Source: Colwellia sp. (GTDB lineage: Bacteria; Pseudomonadota; Gammaproteobacteria; Enterobacterales; Alteromonadaceae). From it: a stretch of 64,000 bases of DNA. Of this stretch, positions 9,681 through 19,182 are shown piece after piece. The DNA is taken from NCBI GenBank assembly GCA_029938115.1, contig JAPYOP010000006.1:15057-79056 (forward strand). Reading direction: 5' to 3'. Under the pieces are notes generated by a model, which searched no databases, had not been told where the DNA came from, and saw only the letters and a program-made list of their open reading frames with translations. The position numbers were made by a program, and so were the translations under genes. The first letter of the stretch is position 1. Every line of letters starts with the position of its first letter.

Positions 9681-9808
9681 TACAATCGCTCTATTTATGG
9701 ATAAAATTCTCAGATAATACTAGTATATCTTGTAAAACCATGTAATAAATGTATTTATGTGAAAAACATGTCTAAAATAATTACAACAATATAATTTAGT
9801 GGGTTGTT

Positions 9809-10888
9809 ATGCTAGATAATCTATGGAAAAAGAAAACAACTATGATGGTTGGGATCGATATTGGATCTCACGCAGTCAAAGCTGTTTTACTCAGCCAGGG
9901 CAATGAGGGCTATATTTTAGAAGATTACGCCATAGAACCGATGGTTCGTGGTTCAATCGTTGATCGTGAAATACAAGATATTGAAGCTGTCGGTAGTGTA
10001 ATTGCAAAAATTCGACAAAATATCTCTATGAAAGCCAAAGAAGCTGCTACTGCAGTTTCAGGGCAAACGGTTATTACTAAAATTATTTATATGGATGTGG
10101 CGTTATCTGAAGAAGAGTTAGCTAGTCAAATTGAAATTGAAGCTGATAGTTTAATTCCCTACTCTTTAGATGAGGTTAGCTTAGATTTTGAAACGTTAGA
10201 TGTAAATGAATCAGATCCTAGTAAAGTTAATGTCTTACTTAGTGCAGCACGTACTGAATCAGTAGAAGCACGAGTAGCCGCTTTAGAAGCTGGGGATTTT
10301 CATACTAAAGTTATTGATGTTGAGTCTTATGCGGTAAGTCGTTCTCATGAGTTATGCATGTCGCAACTACCAGATGATGCAGTTGATAAAACAGTCGCTA
10401 TCGTTGATATTGGTGCAACCATGACACTGTTTTCAGTAACTAAAGCTGGCAAACATATATATAGTCGAGATCAAATGTTTGGTGGTGAACAATATACTCG
10501 TTCTATAGTTTCCTATTACAACAAATCATTTGAAGAAGCTGAAGCAGCAAAAATTTCCAATGATTTACCTCCTAATTACACTTTTGAAGTGTTGGCTCCT
10601 TTTCATACTGTGCTTATGCAGCAAATCCGTCGAGCGATACAAATGTTCTTGACTTCAAGTGGTGCAAGTAAAATTGACTATTTACTTGTTTCTGGCGGTA
10701 CCGCATCTATTGAAGGTGTTGAAAAGCTCCTTGCTGACGAATTAGGCGTTCATACCGTTATTGCTAATCCATTTAATGATATGACGTTGTTAAAATCAAT
10801 AAATGAGGAAGAGTTAGCTAAAGTCGCTCCACAGTTAACCGTGGCGACAGGGTTAGCATTAAGGAGTTTTACGCCATGGCATATATAA
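9809..10888 (+). CDS. pilM: Type IV pilus assembly protein PilM
   Basis: PilM is an actin-like cytoplasmic ATPase that forms the inner-membrane platform of the type IV pilus together with PilN, PilO and PilP. The 359 residues show the phosphate-1 motif of the FtsA/actin superfamily (VGIDIGSHAVKAVLL, about residues 14-29), a second phosphate region (AIVDIGATMTLFSV, about 195-210) and an adenosine-type loop LVSGGTASIEGV near 292. It begins the five-gene pilMNOPQ operon, whose genes overlap or nearly touch. The last 13 bases overlap pilN. Regulation is not evident beyond the divergent promoter region shared with mrcA. Confidence 0.96.
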   Translation: MLDNLWKKKTTMMVGIDIGSHAVKAVLLSQGNEGYILEDYAIEPMVRGSIVDREIQDIEAVGSVIAKIRQNISMKAKEAATAVSGQTVITKIIYMDVALSEEELASQIEIEADSLIPYSLDEVSLDFETLDVNESDPSKVNVLLSAARTESVEARVAALEAGDFHTKVIDVESYAVSRSHELCMSQLPDDAVDKTVAIVDIGATMTLFSVTKAGKHIYSRDQMFGGEQYTRSIVSYYNKSFEEAEAAKISNDLPPNYTFEVLAPFHTVLMQQIRRAIQMFLTSSGASKIDYLLVSGGTASIEGVEKLLADELGVHTVIANPFNDMTLLKSINEEELAKVAPQLTVATGLALRSFTPWHI

Positions 10889-11463
10889 ACCTTCTACCTT
10901 GGCGTGAAGAAGCACTCAAGGCTAAACAAAAAGAATTTTTCACTATTTTAATCGCTGTTTGTTTATGTGCATTTGCATTGACTTTTGCTGTAAACCTTTA
11001 TTTTCAAGCACGTATTGATGGTCAAACAATGCGTAATCAGTTTTTGCAAAATGAAATTCAAAAACTTGATATAGAAATAGCAGAAATTAAAGATCTAAAT
11101 AATAAAAAAGCGGCATTGCAAAAACGTATAGATGTGGTTGAGCAGCTACAACGTAGTCGTAATGTTGGTACGCAAGTACTTGATGAAATAGCCAAAATAA
11201 TTCCCAATGGTATTTACATCACTCAAATTGACAAACAAGGTAATAGCATAGCAATTACTGGGAAAAGTGAATCAAATAACCATTTGGCAAACATGATTAG
11301 AGCGATTGAATTATCTGATTTATTTATCGATGCTACACCTGAATCAATTGTTGCTGATGATGGCTCTCCAAAACTATTAAGCAGTTTTAAAATGAGAGTG
11401 AAAATTAAAGGTTTGGTTAATGATGCAAAACTTACTACTGGAGTAAATGGAGGTGGCAAGTGA
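10876..11463 (+). CDS. pilN: Type IV pilus assembly protein PilN
   Basis: PilN is a bitopic inner-membrane protein whose short N-terminal tail (INLLPWREE) binds the groove of PilM; that tail is exactly conserved here at residues 4-12. A single membrane helix follows (about residues 22-43, FFTILIAVCLCAFALTFAVNLYF), then a coiled coil (about 55-95) and a periplasmic ferredoxin-like domain. The start overlaps the end of pilM by 13 bases and is preceded by AAGGAG ten bases upstream, inside pilM. Length of 195 residues is normal. It pairs with PilO in the periplasm. Confidence 0.95.
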   Translation: MAYINLLPWREEALKAKQKEFFTILIAVCLCAFALTFAVNLYFQARIDGQTMRNQFLQNEIQKLDIEIAEIKDLNNKKAALQKRIDVVEQLQRSRNVGTQVLDEIAKIIPNGIYITQIDKQGNSIAITGKSESNNHLANMIRAIELSDLFIDATPESIVADDGSPKLLSSFKMRVKIKGLVNDAKLTTGVNGGGK

Positions 11464-12062
11464 AGTTTGATAAATCACAGTTTGAAAATCTTGAGCTAGA
11501 AAATATTGGACAATGGCCGCCTGCTGCTAAGTTAGTCTTAACTATATTTTTGGCTATTATGGTCATGTTCCTAGGTTATACTGCACTGGTTAGCAGTAAA
11601 ATTGATCAACTTAAGCGTGTTAAAGCTGAAGAAGTAACCTTAAAAGGGTCTTATAAATCTAAATATCATGTTGCCGCTAATCTAGAATTGTTTAGGGCGC
11701 AAATGGTTGAAGCAGAGGAAGTTTTTGCCATTCAGCTAAGAAGCCTACCCAATAGCCATGAAACCCCTGGTTTATTAGATGACATTACCTTTATAGGTAC
11801 TACAAGTGGCTTAGAGTTTGTAAAATTAGAGTGGCAACCAGAGATCAGTAAAGAAATTTATATTGAGTTGCCAATCGATATTGAAGTTAACGGTTCCTAT
11901 CATTCGTTTGGTAATTTTGTTAGTGAAATTGCAGGTTTACCACGAATTGTAACCTTGCATGACTTTAAAATTGATATTGTTCAAGCGAGTAAAGATGTGC
12001 TGAATTTAAAGCTAAAAGCGAAAACATATCGTTACCAAGGGCAAGAGGTTAAAACACCATGA
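11460..12062 (+). CDS. pilO: Type IV pilus assembly protein PilO
   Basis: PilO forms heterodimers with PilN and links the cytoplasmic PilM ring to PilP and the secretin. The 200-residue product has one membrane helix (about residues 23-45), a coiled-coil stretch and a periplasmic domain with LPNSHETPGLLDDITFIG, a segment shared by PilO proteins. The GTG start overlaps the pilN stop codon (GTGA), and the end overlaps pilP, which is typical of translational coupling for equal stoichiometry. The residues LENIGQWPPAAK just before the membrane helix match PilO N-termini. Confidence 0.95.
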   Translation: MKFDKSQFENLELENIGQWPPAAKLVLTIFLAIMVMFLGYTALVSSKIDQLKRVKAEEVTLKGSYKSKYHVAANLELFRAQMVEAEEVFAIQLRSLPNSHETPGLLDDITFIGTTSGLEFVKLEWQPEISKEIYIELPIDIEVNGSYHSFGNFVSEIAGLPRIVTLHDFKIDIVQASKDVLNLKLKAKTYRYQGQEVKTP

Positions 12063-12583
12063 AAATATTAGTTTTAATTTTTCTAGTTTTAATGGCTGGC
12101 TGTTATGACGACACAAGTGATCTTAGTGCGCATATGGAACAGGTCAAATCAACAACAACAAGTCAAATAGATCCAATGCCAGAAGTACATCCCTTTAATC
12201 ATTATGATTATTCTGCATTTAGTTTAAGAAGCCCGTTTTCATTACCAAAACCAGAAGCCATTCAACAAAAAATTCAGCAAATGTCTGGATGTTTAAGTCC
12301 GGATCCTCGCCGTCGTAAACAGCCATTAGAAAAGTTTGCCTTAGGTGATCTTACTATGCGCGGCACCATGGGTGATGATGGTGTACTTTGGGCGTTAATG
12401 GAAGCATCAGATTTTACTCTGCATAGAGTGTCAATTGGTAGTTATTTAGGTTTGTTTGATGGACGTATTACAGAAGTGAGCGCTAAAAGCGTGAAATTAG
12501 TAGAATTAACACCTGATGGTGCAGGTTGTTGGGTAGAGCGAGAAACCGTACTTAAAATTGCTCAATCAGTATCTGAAGGGTAA
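12059..12583 (+). CDS. pilP: Type IV pilus assembly lipoprotein PilP
   Basis: PilP is an inner-membrane lipoprotein that connects the PilN/PilO pair to the outer-membrane secretin PilQ. The 174-residue protein starts with a short signal region and a lipobox (LMAGC, cysteine near residue 15). The C-terminal half carries the beta-domain typical of the family (LEKFALGDLTMRGTMGDDGVLWALMEA). The start overlaps the pilO stop by four bases (ATGA). It precedes pilQ by 11 bases. Size and position leave little doubt. Confidence 0.94.
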   Translation: MKILVLIFLVLMAGCYDDTSDLSAHMEQVKSTTTSQIDPMPEVHPFNHYDYSAFSLRSPFSLPKPEAIQQKIQQMSGCLSPDPRRRKQPLEKFALGDLTMRGTMGDDGVLWALMEASDFTLHRVSIGSYLGLFDGRITEVSAKSVKLVELTPDGAGCWVERETVLKIAQSVSEG

Positions 12584-12594
12584 AGGAAATAATA

Positions 12595-14682
12595 ATGCTA
12601 TTTAATAAAATGAAAAATTATAAAATCTTTACTAGATTAGTCAATTTAAAAAGTAATTGGCTTACCCTATTAACTTTGCTAACAATGGCGATAGCACCTT
12701 TTAATATTAGTGCAGAACAAGTTGGTAAAAGTAAGTTATTAGGTATTACTTATAATACGATTCAGGTTGATCAAATTGAGTTGGTTTTTGAGTTTTCTGC
12801 AAATGTTTCTTCTTTGCCTGAAATTGATACCTCAATGAATCCTGCTTTTGTAAAAGTTAACTTTGCAGCTGAAAATTTTGATCAAAAATTACAGGAAACA
12901 ATTGTTAATCATGCCGGGCTTAACAATGTTATTTTGGATAATTCATCTGGTAAAGTTGTTGCCTCAATAAATTTGGAAAAGCTGGCTGTTTTTGATGTTG
13001 CATTAAATGGCAAACAATTTTCGATAACCTTTAACTCTGGTCAATCAGCTGAAGTTGTTGAAACATTGAGCCCAGCCGGTGAACAATTTATCAATCATGT
13101 TAAATCCCTTGATTTTCGTTTAGGTGAAGGCAATTCAGCTGAGATTTTAGTCTACCTAGAAGAAAGTATGGTAGCTGTAGATGTTAATGACAAATTAGGT
13201 AAAATTAATGTTGAGTTTCATAATACTCAGATAATTGAAGATTTACTGTATAAACTTGATGTCACAGATTTTGGTACAATTGTTTCTGGTATTGAAACCT
13301 TTAAAGAAGGGCGTAATGCACGTTTAGTTATTGATGTTGATACGAATTTCACTTTTTCGCATAAACAACGTGATAACTTGTTTATTCTTACCGTTAAAGA
13401 AAAAGAGAAGAAAGCACCGGGTTATTTAGGTGATAGTGAAGACTTTACAGGCCGAACAATTTCACTTAACTTTCAAGATATTCCAGTACGTACTGTCCTT
13501 CAAATAATTGCGGACTATAATGAGTTCAATTTAATTACTAGTGATACTGTTACGGGTAATATTACATTACGCTTAGATGGTGTTCCATGGGATCAAGCAC
13601 TAGATATTATTTTAAAAGTTAAAGGCTTAGATAAGCGCATGCAAGGGAATATCCTAATGGTTGCGCCAAGCGATGAGCTAGCAGCTAGAGAAGCTAAAAA
13701 TTTGCAAGCACAGCAGCAAGTAGAAGAGCTAGCACCGCTTTATTCTGAGTATGTTCAAATAAATTATGCAAAAGCGAGTGAATTTTCAGACTTAATTAAA
13801 AATGAAGATACAAGCATATTGTCTGCACGAGGTAGTGTTTCGGTTGATGAGCGTACAAATACTTTATTGATTCGAGATACAGCGAAGAGTATTGAAGATA
13901 TTAAGCGAATGGTGAATATTTTAGATATCCCTATTCGTCAGGTTATCATTGAAGCACGTATGGTAACTGTAAAAGATAATATAAATGAAGAGCTTGGTAT
14001 ACGTTGGGGAGTTACTGATACTGATGGCCAATATGCATCTTCAGGCTCTTTAGAGGGGGCAAACTCTGCAAACGCAGGTCTTGTTCCTGCATTAGCTGAT
14101 AGATTAAATGTTAACTTACCTGTAGCAAACCCGGCAGGAGCATTAGCTTTCCAAGTTGCTCGATTGGCTGATGGTACTATTTTAGATTTAGAGTTAAGTG
14201 CGATGGAAAAAGAAAACAAAGGTGAAATTATTGCCAGTCCACGTATTACAACGTCTAATCAAAAAGAGGCTTACATAGAACAAGGTGTTGAGATACCTTA
14301 CCAAGAGGCAGCTTCAAGTGGGGCAACAGCAACCCAGTTTAAAAAAGCAGTACTGAGCTTAACGGTAACGCCGCATATTACTCCAGATAATAAAATTATT
14401 TTAGACTTAGTCGTCACTCAAGATACCGTTTCTGATGTTCAAAGCGGTCAAGCGCCAGCTATAGATACTCAACGTATTGGAACTCAAGTATTAGTGAATA
14501 ATGGCGAGACTATTGTACTTGGTGGTATTTACCAACAAGCGATTATTAGTACTGTCTCTAAAGTGCCTGTATTAGGTGATATTCCTTACTTTGGTTGGTT
14601 ATTTAGAAACACTAGCCAGTTTAATGAGAAAAAAGAACTACTAATATTTGTTACTCCACGCATAGTAACTGAACAATTTTAA
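12595..14682 (+). CDS. pilQ: Type IV pilus secretin PilQ
   Basis: PilQ forms the outer-membrane gated ring through which the pilus passes. The 695-residue precursor has an extended signal region ending near residue 40 (NISAEQ), two AMIN domains (about 50-160 and 170-270) that bind peptidoglycan, an STN/N0 domain (about 295-365, ISLNFQDIPVRTVLQIIADYNEFN), a secretin N1 domain and a C-terminal secretin domain (about 450-693) that includes VPVLGDIPYFGWLFR and ends LLIFVTPRIVTEQF. All of these are canonical. It is the last gene of the pil operon; a strong hairpin follows 20 bases later. Confidence 0.96.
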   Translation: MLFNKMKNYKIFTRLVNLKSNWLTLLTLLTMAIAPFNISAEQVGKSKLLGITYNTIQVDQIELVFEFSANVSSLPEIDTSMNPAFVKVNFAAENFDQKLQETIVNHAGLNNVILDNSSGKVVASINLEKLAVFDVALNGKQFSITFNSGQSAEVVETLSPAGEQFINHVKSLDFRLGEGNSAEILVYLEESMVAVDVNDKLGKINVEFHNTQIIEDLLYKLDVTDFGTIVSGIETFKEGRNARLVIDVDTNFTFSHKQRDNLFILTVKEKEKKAPGYLGDSEDFTGRTISLNFQDIPVRTVLQIIADYNEFNLITSDTVTGNITLRLDGVPWDQALDIILKVKGLDKRMQGNILMVAPSDELAAREAKNLQAQQQVEELAPLYSEYVQINYAKASEFSDLIKNEDTSILSARGSVSVDERTNTLLIRDTAKSIEDIKRMVNILDIPIRQVIIEARMVTVKDNINEELGIRWGVTDTDGQYASSGSLEGANSANAGLVPALADRLNVNLPVANPAGALAFQVARLADGTILDLELSAMEKENKGEIIASPRITTSNQKEAYIEQGVEIPYQEAASSGATATQFKKAVLSLTVTPHITPDNKIILDLVVTQDTVSDVQSGQAPAIDTQRIGTQVLVNNGETIVLGGIYQQAIISTVSKVPVLGDIPYFGWLFRNTSQFNEKKELLIFVTPRIVTEQF

Positions 14683-14701
14683 CCTGTATCATTGACATAT
14701 T

Positions 14702-14736
14702 CGTCAGTAAGTAAGATTTTTAACCACTTACTGACG
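14702..14736 (+). terminator. Hairpin after pilQ
   Basis: CGTCAGTAAGT (14702-14712) and ACTTACTGACG (14726-14736) form a perfect 11-bp stem around a 13-base T-rich loop, 20 bases after the pilQ stop codon. No run of T follows the stem, so it may be an mRNA 3' end stabiliser or a weak terminator rather than a classic rho-independent one. Confidence 0.55.
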
Positions 14737-14883
14737 ATGTTACTTGCAATCTTACCCTAACAATTGCGATAATTACGCCCTTGAAATTTCCGAGGGAGAC
14801 CTCTATAACATCAAAAGTGCATATAACTATTGTTATACCTTCTTTTTGATATGGCCGTAACAAACGAGTATTAAGTAAATCTA

Positions 14884-15402
14884 ATGGCAGAAAAACGTAA
14901 CATTTTCCTTATTGGTCCTATGGGTGCAGGTAAAAGCACTATAGGTAGAGAACTTGCCGACAGGCTTCATCTTGATTTTTTTGACTCTGATCAAGAAATT
15001 GAACGTCGCACTGGAGCAGACATTGCTTGGGTTTTTGACCTTGAAGGCGAAGAAGGCTTTCGTAAAAGAGAAGAAGGTGTTATTGAAGACTTGAGCGAAA
15101 AACAAGGTATTGTTTTAGCTACAGGTGGTGGTTCAGTTATTAGTGACCAAGTTCGTAATCGTTTGTCAGCGCGCGGCGTAGTAGTTTACCTTGAAACAAC
15201 TATAGACAAGCAAGTTGCACGTACTCAACGAGATCGTCGTCGTCCACTTTTACAAACTTCTGAAGAACCACGTACTGTCTTAGAAAATTTAGCTGTTGAG
15301 CGCAATCCTTTGTATGAAGAAATTGCTGATGTAGTTATTAAAACTGATGACCAAAGTGCCAAAGTTGTTGCTCACAAAATCATTGAGCGTTTAGATTTTT
15401 AA
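14884..15402 (+). CDS. aroK: Shikimate kinase I
   Basis: AroK phosphorylates shikimate at the 3-hydroxyl with ATP in the cytoplasmic aromatic amino-acid pathway. The 172 residues include the P-loop GPMGAGKST (about residues 11-19), the shikimate-binding [12 protein letters not shown] (about 32-43), the Walker B-like ATGGGSV (about 79-85) and the lid arginine region RDRRRPLL. Length and motifs match the E. coli enzyme closely. It heads the conserved run aroK-aroB-damX-dam. A region of about 150 bp after the pilQ hairpin is available for its own promoter. Confidence 0.97.
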   Translation: MAEKRNIFLIGPMGAGKSTIGRELADRLHLDFFDSDQEIERRTGADIAWVFDLEGEEGFRKREEGVIEDLSEKQGIVLATGGGSVISDQVRNRLSARGVVVYLETTIDKQVARTQRDRRRPLLQTSEEPRTVLENLAVERNPLYEEIADVVIKTDDQSAKVVAHKIIERLDF

Positions 15403-15425
15403 TAAAAGGCTCTTTCTTTATATAA

Positions 15426-15450
15426 GCCACTTAATTAGTTCATAAGTGGC
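15426..15450 (+). other. Hairpin between aroK and aroB
   Basis: GCCACTTA (15426-15433) and TAAGTGGC (15443-15450) form a perfect 8-bp stem with a 9-base loop, in the 79 bp between the aroK stop and the preferred aroB start. No T-run follows, so it is more likely an RNA-processing or attenuating structure than a terminator. It overlaps the upstream GTG at 15446, which argues against that codon being the aroB start. Confidence 0.5.
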
Positions 15451-15481
15451 CTTCCAACCAAAACATTTAGTAAAATTCAAT

Positions 15482-16552
15482 ATGTCCATAATCAATCTTG
15501 ACTTAGGTCTTCGAAGTTATCCCATATATATAGATTCTGGCTTACTTGATAATGCTGAACTGTTTGCGACTCATATTCGTGCTAAACGAGTTTGTATTGT
15601 CACTAATACTATTGTTGCTCCTTTATATCTCGAAAACCTTAAAGCAAACTTAGGTGATTTTGATTTTGATATTGATGAAATTATTTTATCTGATGGTGAA
15701 GCTGAGAAAAGCTTAGCAAATTTTGAACGTATCATGTCGCATTTATTAACAAATGAACATGGTCGTGATACTACCTTAATTGCTTTAGGTGGAGGGGTGA
15801 TTGGCGATATAACAGGCTTTGCTGCTGCATGTTATCAACGTGGTATAGATTTCATTCAGATACCTACAACTGTGTTATCTCAAGTTGATTCATCTGTTGG
15901 TGGAAAAACAGCTGTAAATCACCCGCTTGGGAAAAATATGATTGGTGCTTTTTATCAACCTAAAGCTGTAATTATTGATATTGATAGTTTAGCTACCTTA
16001 CCAGTAAGAGAATTTAATGCTGGCATGGCTGAAGTTATTAAGTATGGTATTTTAGGTGATTATGACTTTTTTGTTTGGTTAGAAAATAATATAGCGTCAA
16101 TAAAATCTGGCGACAAAAATACTTTAGTTAAAGTGATTGAAAAATGTTGTCAATGCAAAGCTGATATTGTTGCTAATGATGAAACAGAGACCGGTGTACG
16201 CGCTCTACTTAATTTAGGGCATACATTTGGTCATGCTATTGAAGCAGAGCAAGGATACGGTAATTGGCTTCATGGCGAAGCTGTAGCCACTGGCATGGTA
16301 CTTGCTGCTAAGTTAGCAGTAGCAATGAATTTGCTTGAAGTGTCAGATCTTTGTCGAATAGAGTCACTGATTAAATCGTTTGATTTACCATTAGAAGCTC
16401 CAGAAACAATGAGCTGTGATGATTTTATACGTCATATGCGCCGAGATAAGAAAAATATTGGCGGAAAACTACGTTTTATTGTTCCTACAGCGATAGGGCA
16501 ATCAGAAATTCGTGATGATGTAACACAAGAGATACTTCAACAAATTCTATAA
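15482..16552 (+). CDS. aroB: 3-dehydroquinate synthase
   Basis: AroB converts 3-deoxy-D-arabino-heptulosonate 7-phosphate to 3-dehydroquinate, using NAD and a divalent metal. The conserved blocks are all present: [47 protein letters not shown] and the metal-binding [13 protein letters not shown] and HGEAVATGM. The open frame extends upstream to a GTG at 15446, but the ATG at 15482 gives a 356-residue protein beginning [15 protein letters not shown], which aligns with known AroB N-termini. No strong ribosome-binding site is seen before either start. It lies between aroK and damX as in E. coli. Confidence 0.95.
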   Translation: MSIINLDLGLRSYPIYIDSGLLDNAELFATHIRAKRVCIVTNTIVAPLYLENLKANLGDFDFDIDEIILSDGEAEKSLANFERIMSHLLTNEHGRDTTLIALGGGVIGDITGFAAACYQRGIDFIQIPTTVLSQVDSSVGGKTAVNHPLGKNMIGAFYQPKAVIIDIDSLATLPVREFNAGMAEVIKYGILGDYDFFVWLENNIASIKSGDKNTLVKVIEKCCQCKADIVANDETETGVRALLNLGHTFGHAIEAEQGYGNWLHGEAVATGMVLAAKLAVAMNLLEVSDLCRIESLIKSFDLPLEAPETMSCDDFIRHMRRDKKNIGGKLRFIVPTAIGQSEIRDDVTQEILQQIL

Positions 16553-16614
16553 TATTTTTTGACTGCCTAAGCACTTAAGTTTCAGGCAAACAATAATGAT
16601 AGAAAGGGTTGAAT

Positions 16615-17985
16615 ATGTCCGCATTAGCGCGCACAAAAACACATAATACAGATACTTCTTCTGTGCAACTAAACAGTGAACCTGTAGTGACGTCAATAAG
16701 TGTTAGTGCGCGAATTGATTACATACAGCGCTTTTCTAAACAAGCTGTTTTAGTTATAGATAATGACACCGATGCTTATACTCAAGCCGCCCGTCAATTT
16801 CTTATCAACCTATCTAAAGAAAAAGCCACTCAAGAAACAAATGCAGCTTTTGTGTCAGCCTCAGTAAAATTAAATGATATTCAAATGCGCTGTCGATTGA
16901 TTGAACAATTATTTGGCAATACTTTATTTGATCCTGAAAAATCATTAGCAGTAAGTATTCTGCGCCTTTGTAAACAAAGTAAGGGCAGCATTACTATTGT
17001 TGTAGAGCATGCCCATGCTTTGTCATTACAAGTGAAATACGAGCTATGTCAATTGGTTGATGTAGCCAATAAAACGAATAATAAAATCAATGTTGCATTA
17101 TTTGGACAAGAGCAAGCGGCTCAGACAGTTGCTAACAATAAAAGTATTTTCAATAACAAGTTAGCCATAATTGATGCGAAGTCAGGGCAGTTGTTTGCTT
17201 TCGATCATGCAAGGTTTAAGCATGACCGTACTATATTCACTAATAAGTTTTGGAAAAAACTTATTCTATCTGTCGCATCAATTGCGACGATAATTGGACT
17301 TTCATGGTTTGTTTTAATTGAATATGATAATTTTACGCTATCAAAGTTGCCCCTATTCAATGCGGCAGTGAATGAGCAAGTCACCATTATCAATGACTCA
17401 AAAACGCCTATAGCACGAATAGAAAAGCAAGCAGGAGTTGAAGATATTCACGCAGCTTTGCTAGGAAAGGTAAGTGATGTTTCTAAGGATATAGATAAAT
17501 CAGCTAAGACTACCGATATTTTACAAGCACTCAATTTAGAAGCAATTATAGACCCTAAGTCATTAGTTGATGAACCGGAAAGATTTACAAAGGGAGCAGA
17601 GCAAGCGAAAGAAGTGAAAGTTAAGTCTGATAAACTAGAGCAAGTTAAAGTGGCTCAAGTAAATAAGTCAGTAAATACTAATTCACCTCTAGAATTCACC
17701 CCTAACTACTATTTAAATTCACCAGCAGGTTACGTCGTACAAATAGTTGGTTTTAATAATATGACTTTATTGTCACGCTTTATTGACCAATACCCAAATC
17801 TTGAATATTTTAGTTATCAAAAGAAATTAAATGGTCAGTTATTTGCTGTTTTGACAACAAAAGTCTTTGTTAATAAAGAGCAAGCTCGTCAATTTTACCA
17901 GGCCCTACCTACTGCGATAGTGGATAATGGAGTATGGGTTAAGGCGCTTTCAAGTATAAAGGCAGAGATCAATGCTTTTAATTAA
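16615..17985 (+). CDS. damX: DamX-like SPOR-domain cell division protein
   Basis: DamX is an inner-membrane protein recruited to the division site by its SPOR domain, which binds denuded peptidoglycan. The protein has an N-terminal cytoplasmic region that resembles an ExeA-like ATPase fold but with no P-loop that I can see, one membrane helix (about residues 212-235, LILSVASIATIIGLSWFVLI) and a C-terminal SPOR domain (about 365-445, YVVQIVGFNNMTLLSRFIDQ). The ATG at 16615 has AGGG six bases upstream and is chosen over a TTG two codons earlier. Its place between aroB and dam matches E. coli gene order and supports the name. Confidence 0.9.
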   Translation: MSALARTKTHNTDTSSVQLNSEPVVTSISVSARIDYIQRFSKQAVLVIDNDTDAYTQAARQFLINLSKEKATQETNAAFVSASVKLNDIQMRCRLIEQLFGNTLFDPEKSLAVSILRLCKQSKGSITIVVEHAHALSLQVKYELCQLVDVANKTNNKINVALFGQEQAAQTVANNKSIFNNKLAIIDAKSGQLFAFDHARFKHDRTIFTNKFWKKLILSVASIATIIGLSWFVLIEYDNFTLSKLPLFNAAVNEQVTIINDSKTPIARIEKQAGVEDIHAALLGKVSDVSKDIDKSAKTTDILQALNLEAIIDPKSLVDEPERFTKGAEQAKEVKVKSDKLEQVKVAQVNKSVNTNSPLEFTPNYYLNSPAGYVVQIVGFNNMTLLSRFIDQYPNLEYFSYQKKLNGQLFAVLTTKVFVNKEQARQFYQALPTAIVDNGVWVKALSSIKAEINAFN

Positions 17986-18065
17986 CTTATTTGGAATAAA
18001 AAATATCGCTAATAGTTAAATCAAGCTACAATCGCTCTTCAGTTTTATCGGTTGAACAGGCAAAC

Positions 18066-18884
18066 ATGAGCAAAAAACATCGTGCATTTTTAAAGTGGGC
18101 TGGCGGAAAGTATGGTCTCAGTGATGTAATTGCTAAAATGCTACCAAAAGGAGAGTGTTTGATAGAGCCTTTTGTTGGTGCGGGTTCAGTCTTCTTAAAT
18201 ACCGATTACCCTAAGTATATTCTCAACGATATTAACCAAGATTTAATTAACCTCTATAAAATCCTTCAAGTTAAGCCAGATGCTTTTATTGAAGATGCTA
18301 GAGCACTTTTTTGTATGGAAAACAATCAAAGTGACATCTATTATCAGTTCAGAAAAGAATTCAATGACAGTAATGATAGTTATTTTCGCTCTTTAGTTTT
18401 TCTATATATGAACAGACATGGTTATAACGGCTTATGTCGTTATAATAAATCAGGTGGTTATAACGTCCCTTTTGGTAAATATAAACGGCCATATTTTCCA
18501 GAAGCAGAGTTGAATTATTTTGCTGATAAAGCACAAAAAGCAACTTTTGTTTGTGAAGGATATCGAGATACTTTTGCTCGAGCTAAGACCGGTGATGTTT
18601 TTTATTGTGACCCGCCTTATGTACCTTTAAGTAAGACGGCAAGTTTTACTAGCTACGCAGGAAATGGCTTTGGCTTAGATGAGCAGGCTGATTTAGCTAA
18701 TGCAGCAGAAGAAGTGTCTTCGGCTCAAAAGGCAGTTGTTTTAATTTCAAATCACGATACTATTTGGACTCGTAAAATATATGAACATGCCATTAGAACT
18801 AAATCTATCCAAGTAAAACGTACCATAAGCCCAAAGGGTAATAAACGTGAGAAAGTTGCTGAATTATTGGTGCTTTATAAATAA
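18066..18884 (+). CDS. dam: DNA adenine methylase (GATC)
   Basis: Dam methylates the N6 of adenine in GATC, guiding mismatch repair, replication initiation and gene regulation. The 272-residue protein has the SAM-binding motif region LKWAGGKYGL (about residues 9-18) with FVGAGSVFLN (about 38-47) and the catalytic DPPY at about 183-186, in the order of alpha-class methylases. The length is close to E. coli Dam (278). It follows damX by 80 bp and has the start ATG at 18066. Genes typical of the neighbourhood (rpe, trpS) resume only after three small minus-strand genes. Confidence 0.96.
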   Translation: MSKKHRAFLKWAGGKYGLSDVIAKMLPKGECLIEPFVGAGSVFLNTDYPKYILNDINQDLINLYKILQVKPDAFIEDARALFCMENNQSDIYYQFRKEFNDSNDSYFRSLVFLYMNRHGYNGLCRYNKSGGYNVPFGKYKRPYFPEAELNYFADKAQKATFVCEGYRDTFARAKTGDVFYCDPPYVPLSKTASFTSYAGNGFGLDEQADLANAAEEVSSAQKAVVLISNHDTIWTRKIYEHAIRTKSIQVKRTISPKGNKREKVAELLVLYK

Positions 18885-18899
18885 TCCTACAACAAACTT

Positions 18900-18968
18900 A
18901 GGAGGTACGGGCTAGCAATGGATATACGGTTTAATGAGAAAAAAAGAAAGGAAACAGGCAAGAATTAA
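18900..18968 (+). CDS. Possible 16-codon ORF behind a strong Shine-Dalgarno sequence
   Basis: Just after dam there is a perfect AGGAGGT (about 18900-18906), the strongest Shine-Dalgarno sequence noticed in the window, followed 11 bases later by ATG at 18918 and a 16-codon frame (MDIRFNEKKRKETGKN) ending in TAA at 18966-18968. The peptide is very basic. It overlaps the end of the convergent DUF2970 gene by a few bases. It could be a real small protein, a relic of a gene start or chance. No family is recognised. Confidence 0.25.
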   Translation, partial: RRYGLAMDIRFNEKKRKETGKN

Positions 18969-19165
18969 TTAGATGGTATTACTAAGTTAACCACAATAAC
19001 GAGTGCCGCAATAAAAAGGATTACACCGATAAGACCAACAACGATAAAATGACTTAACTTCCCTTGGGTAAAATCTTTCTCTCGATTTTTATTACTTTGT
19101 ACACCAATAAAAGCAGATGCAACACTTTTAAAGGTGTCTTTTAGTGAAGGTGTTTTATCAGTCAT
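18965..19165 (-). CDS. DUF2970 small membrane protein
   Basis: The 66-residue protein has an N-terminal SLKDTFKSVASAFIGVQS segment and one C-terminal membrane helix (about residues 41-63, FIVVGLIGVILFIAALVIVVNLVI). This matches the DUF2970 family, small inner-membrane proteins of gammaproteobacteria whose function is unknown. It is on the minus strand, convergent with dam, and is preceded by another small secreted protein gene. It forms part of a three-gene minus-strand insertion between dam and rpe. Confidence 0.8.
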   Translation of the reverse strand: MTDKTPSLKDTFKSVASAFIGVQSNKNREKDFTQGKLSHFIVVGLIGVILFIAALVIVVNLVIPSN

Positions 19166-19182
19166 TTAATTTCAACGTGTCA

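Noticed and set aside
15446-15481. GTG-initiated N-terminal extension of AroB
   Set aside because: The codon falls in a hairpin, and the ATG at 15482 matches AroB N-termini.
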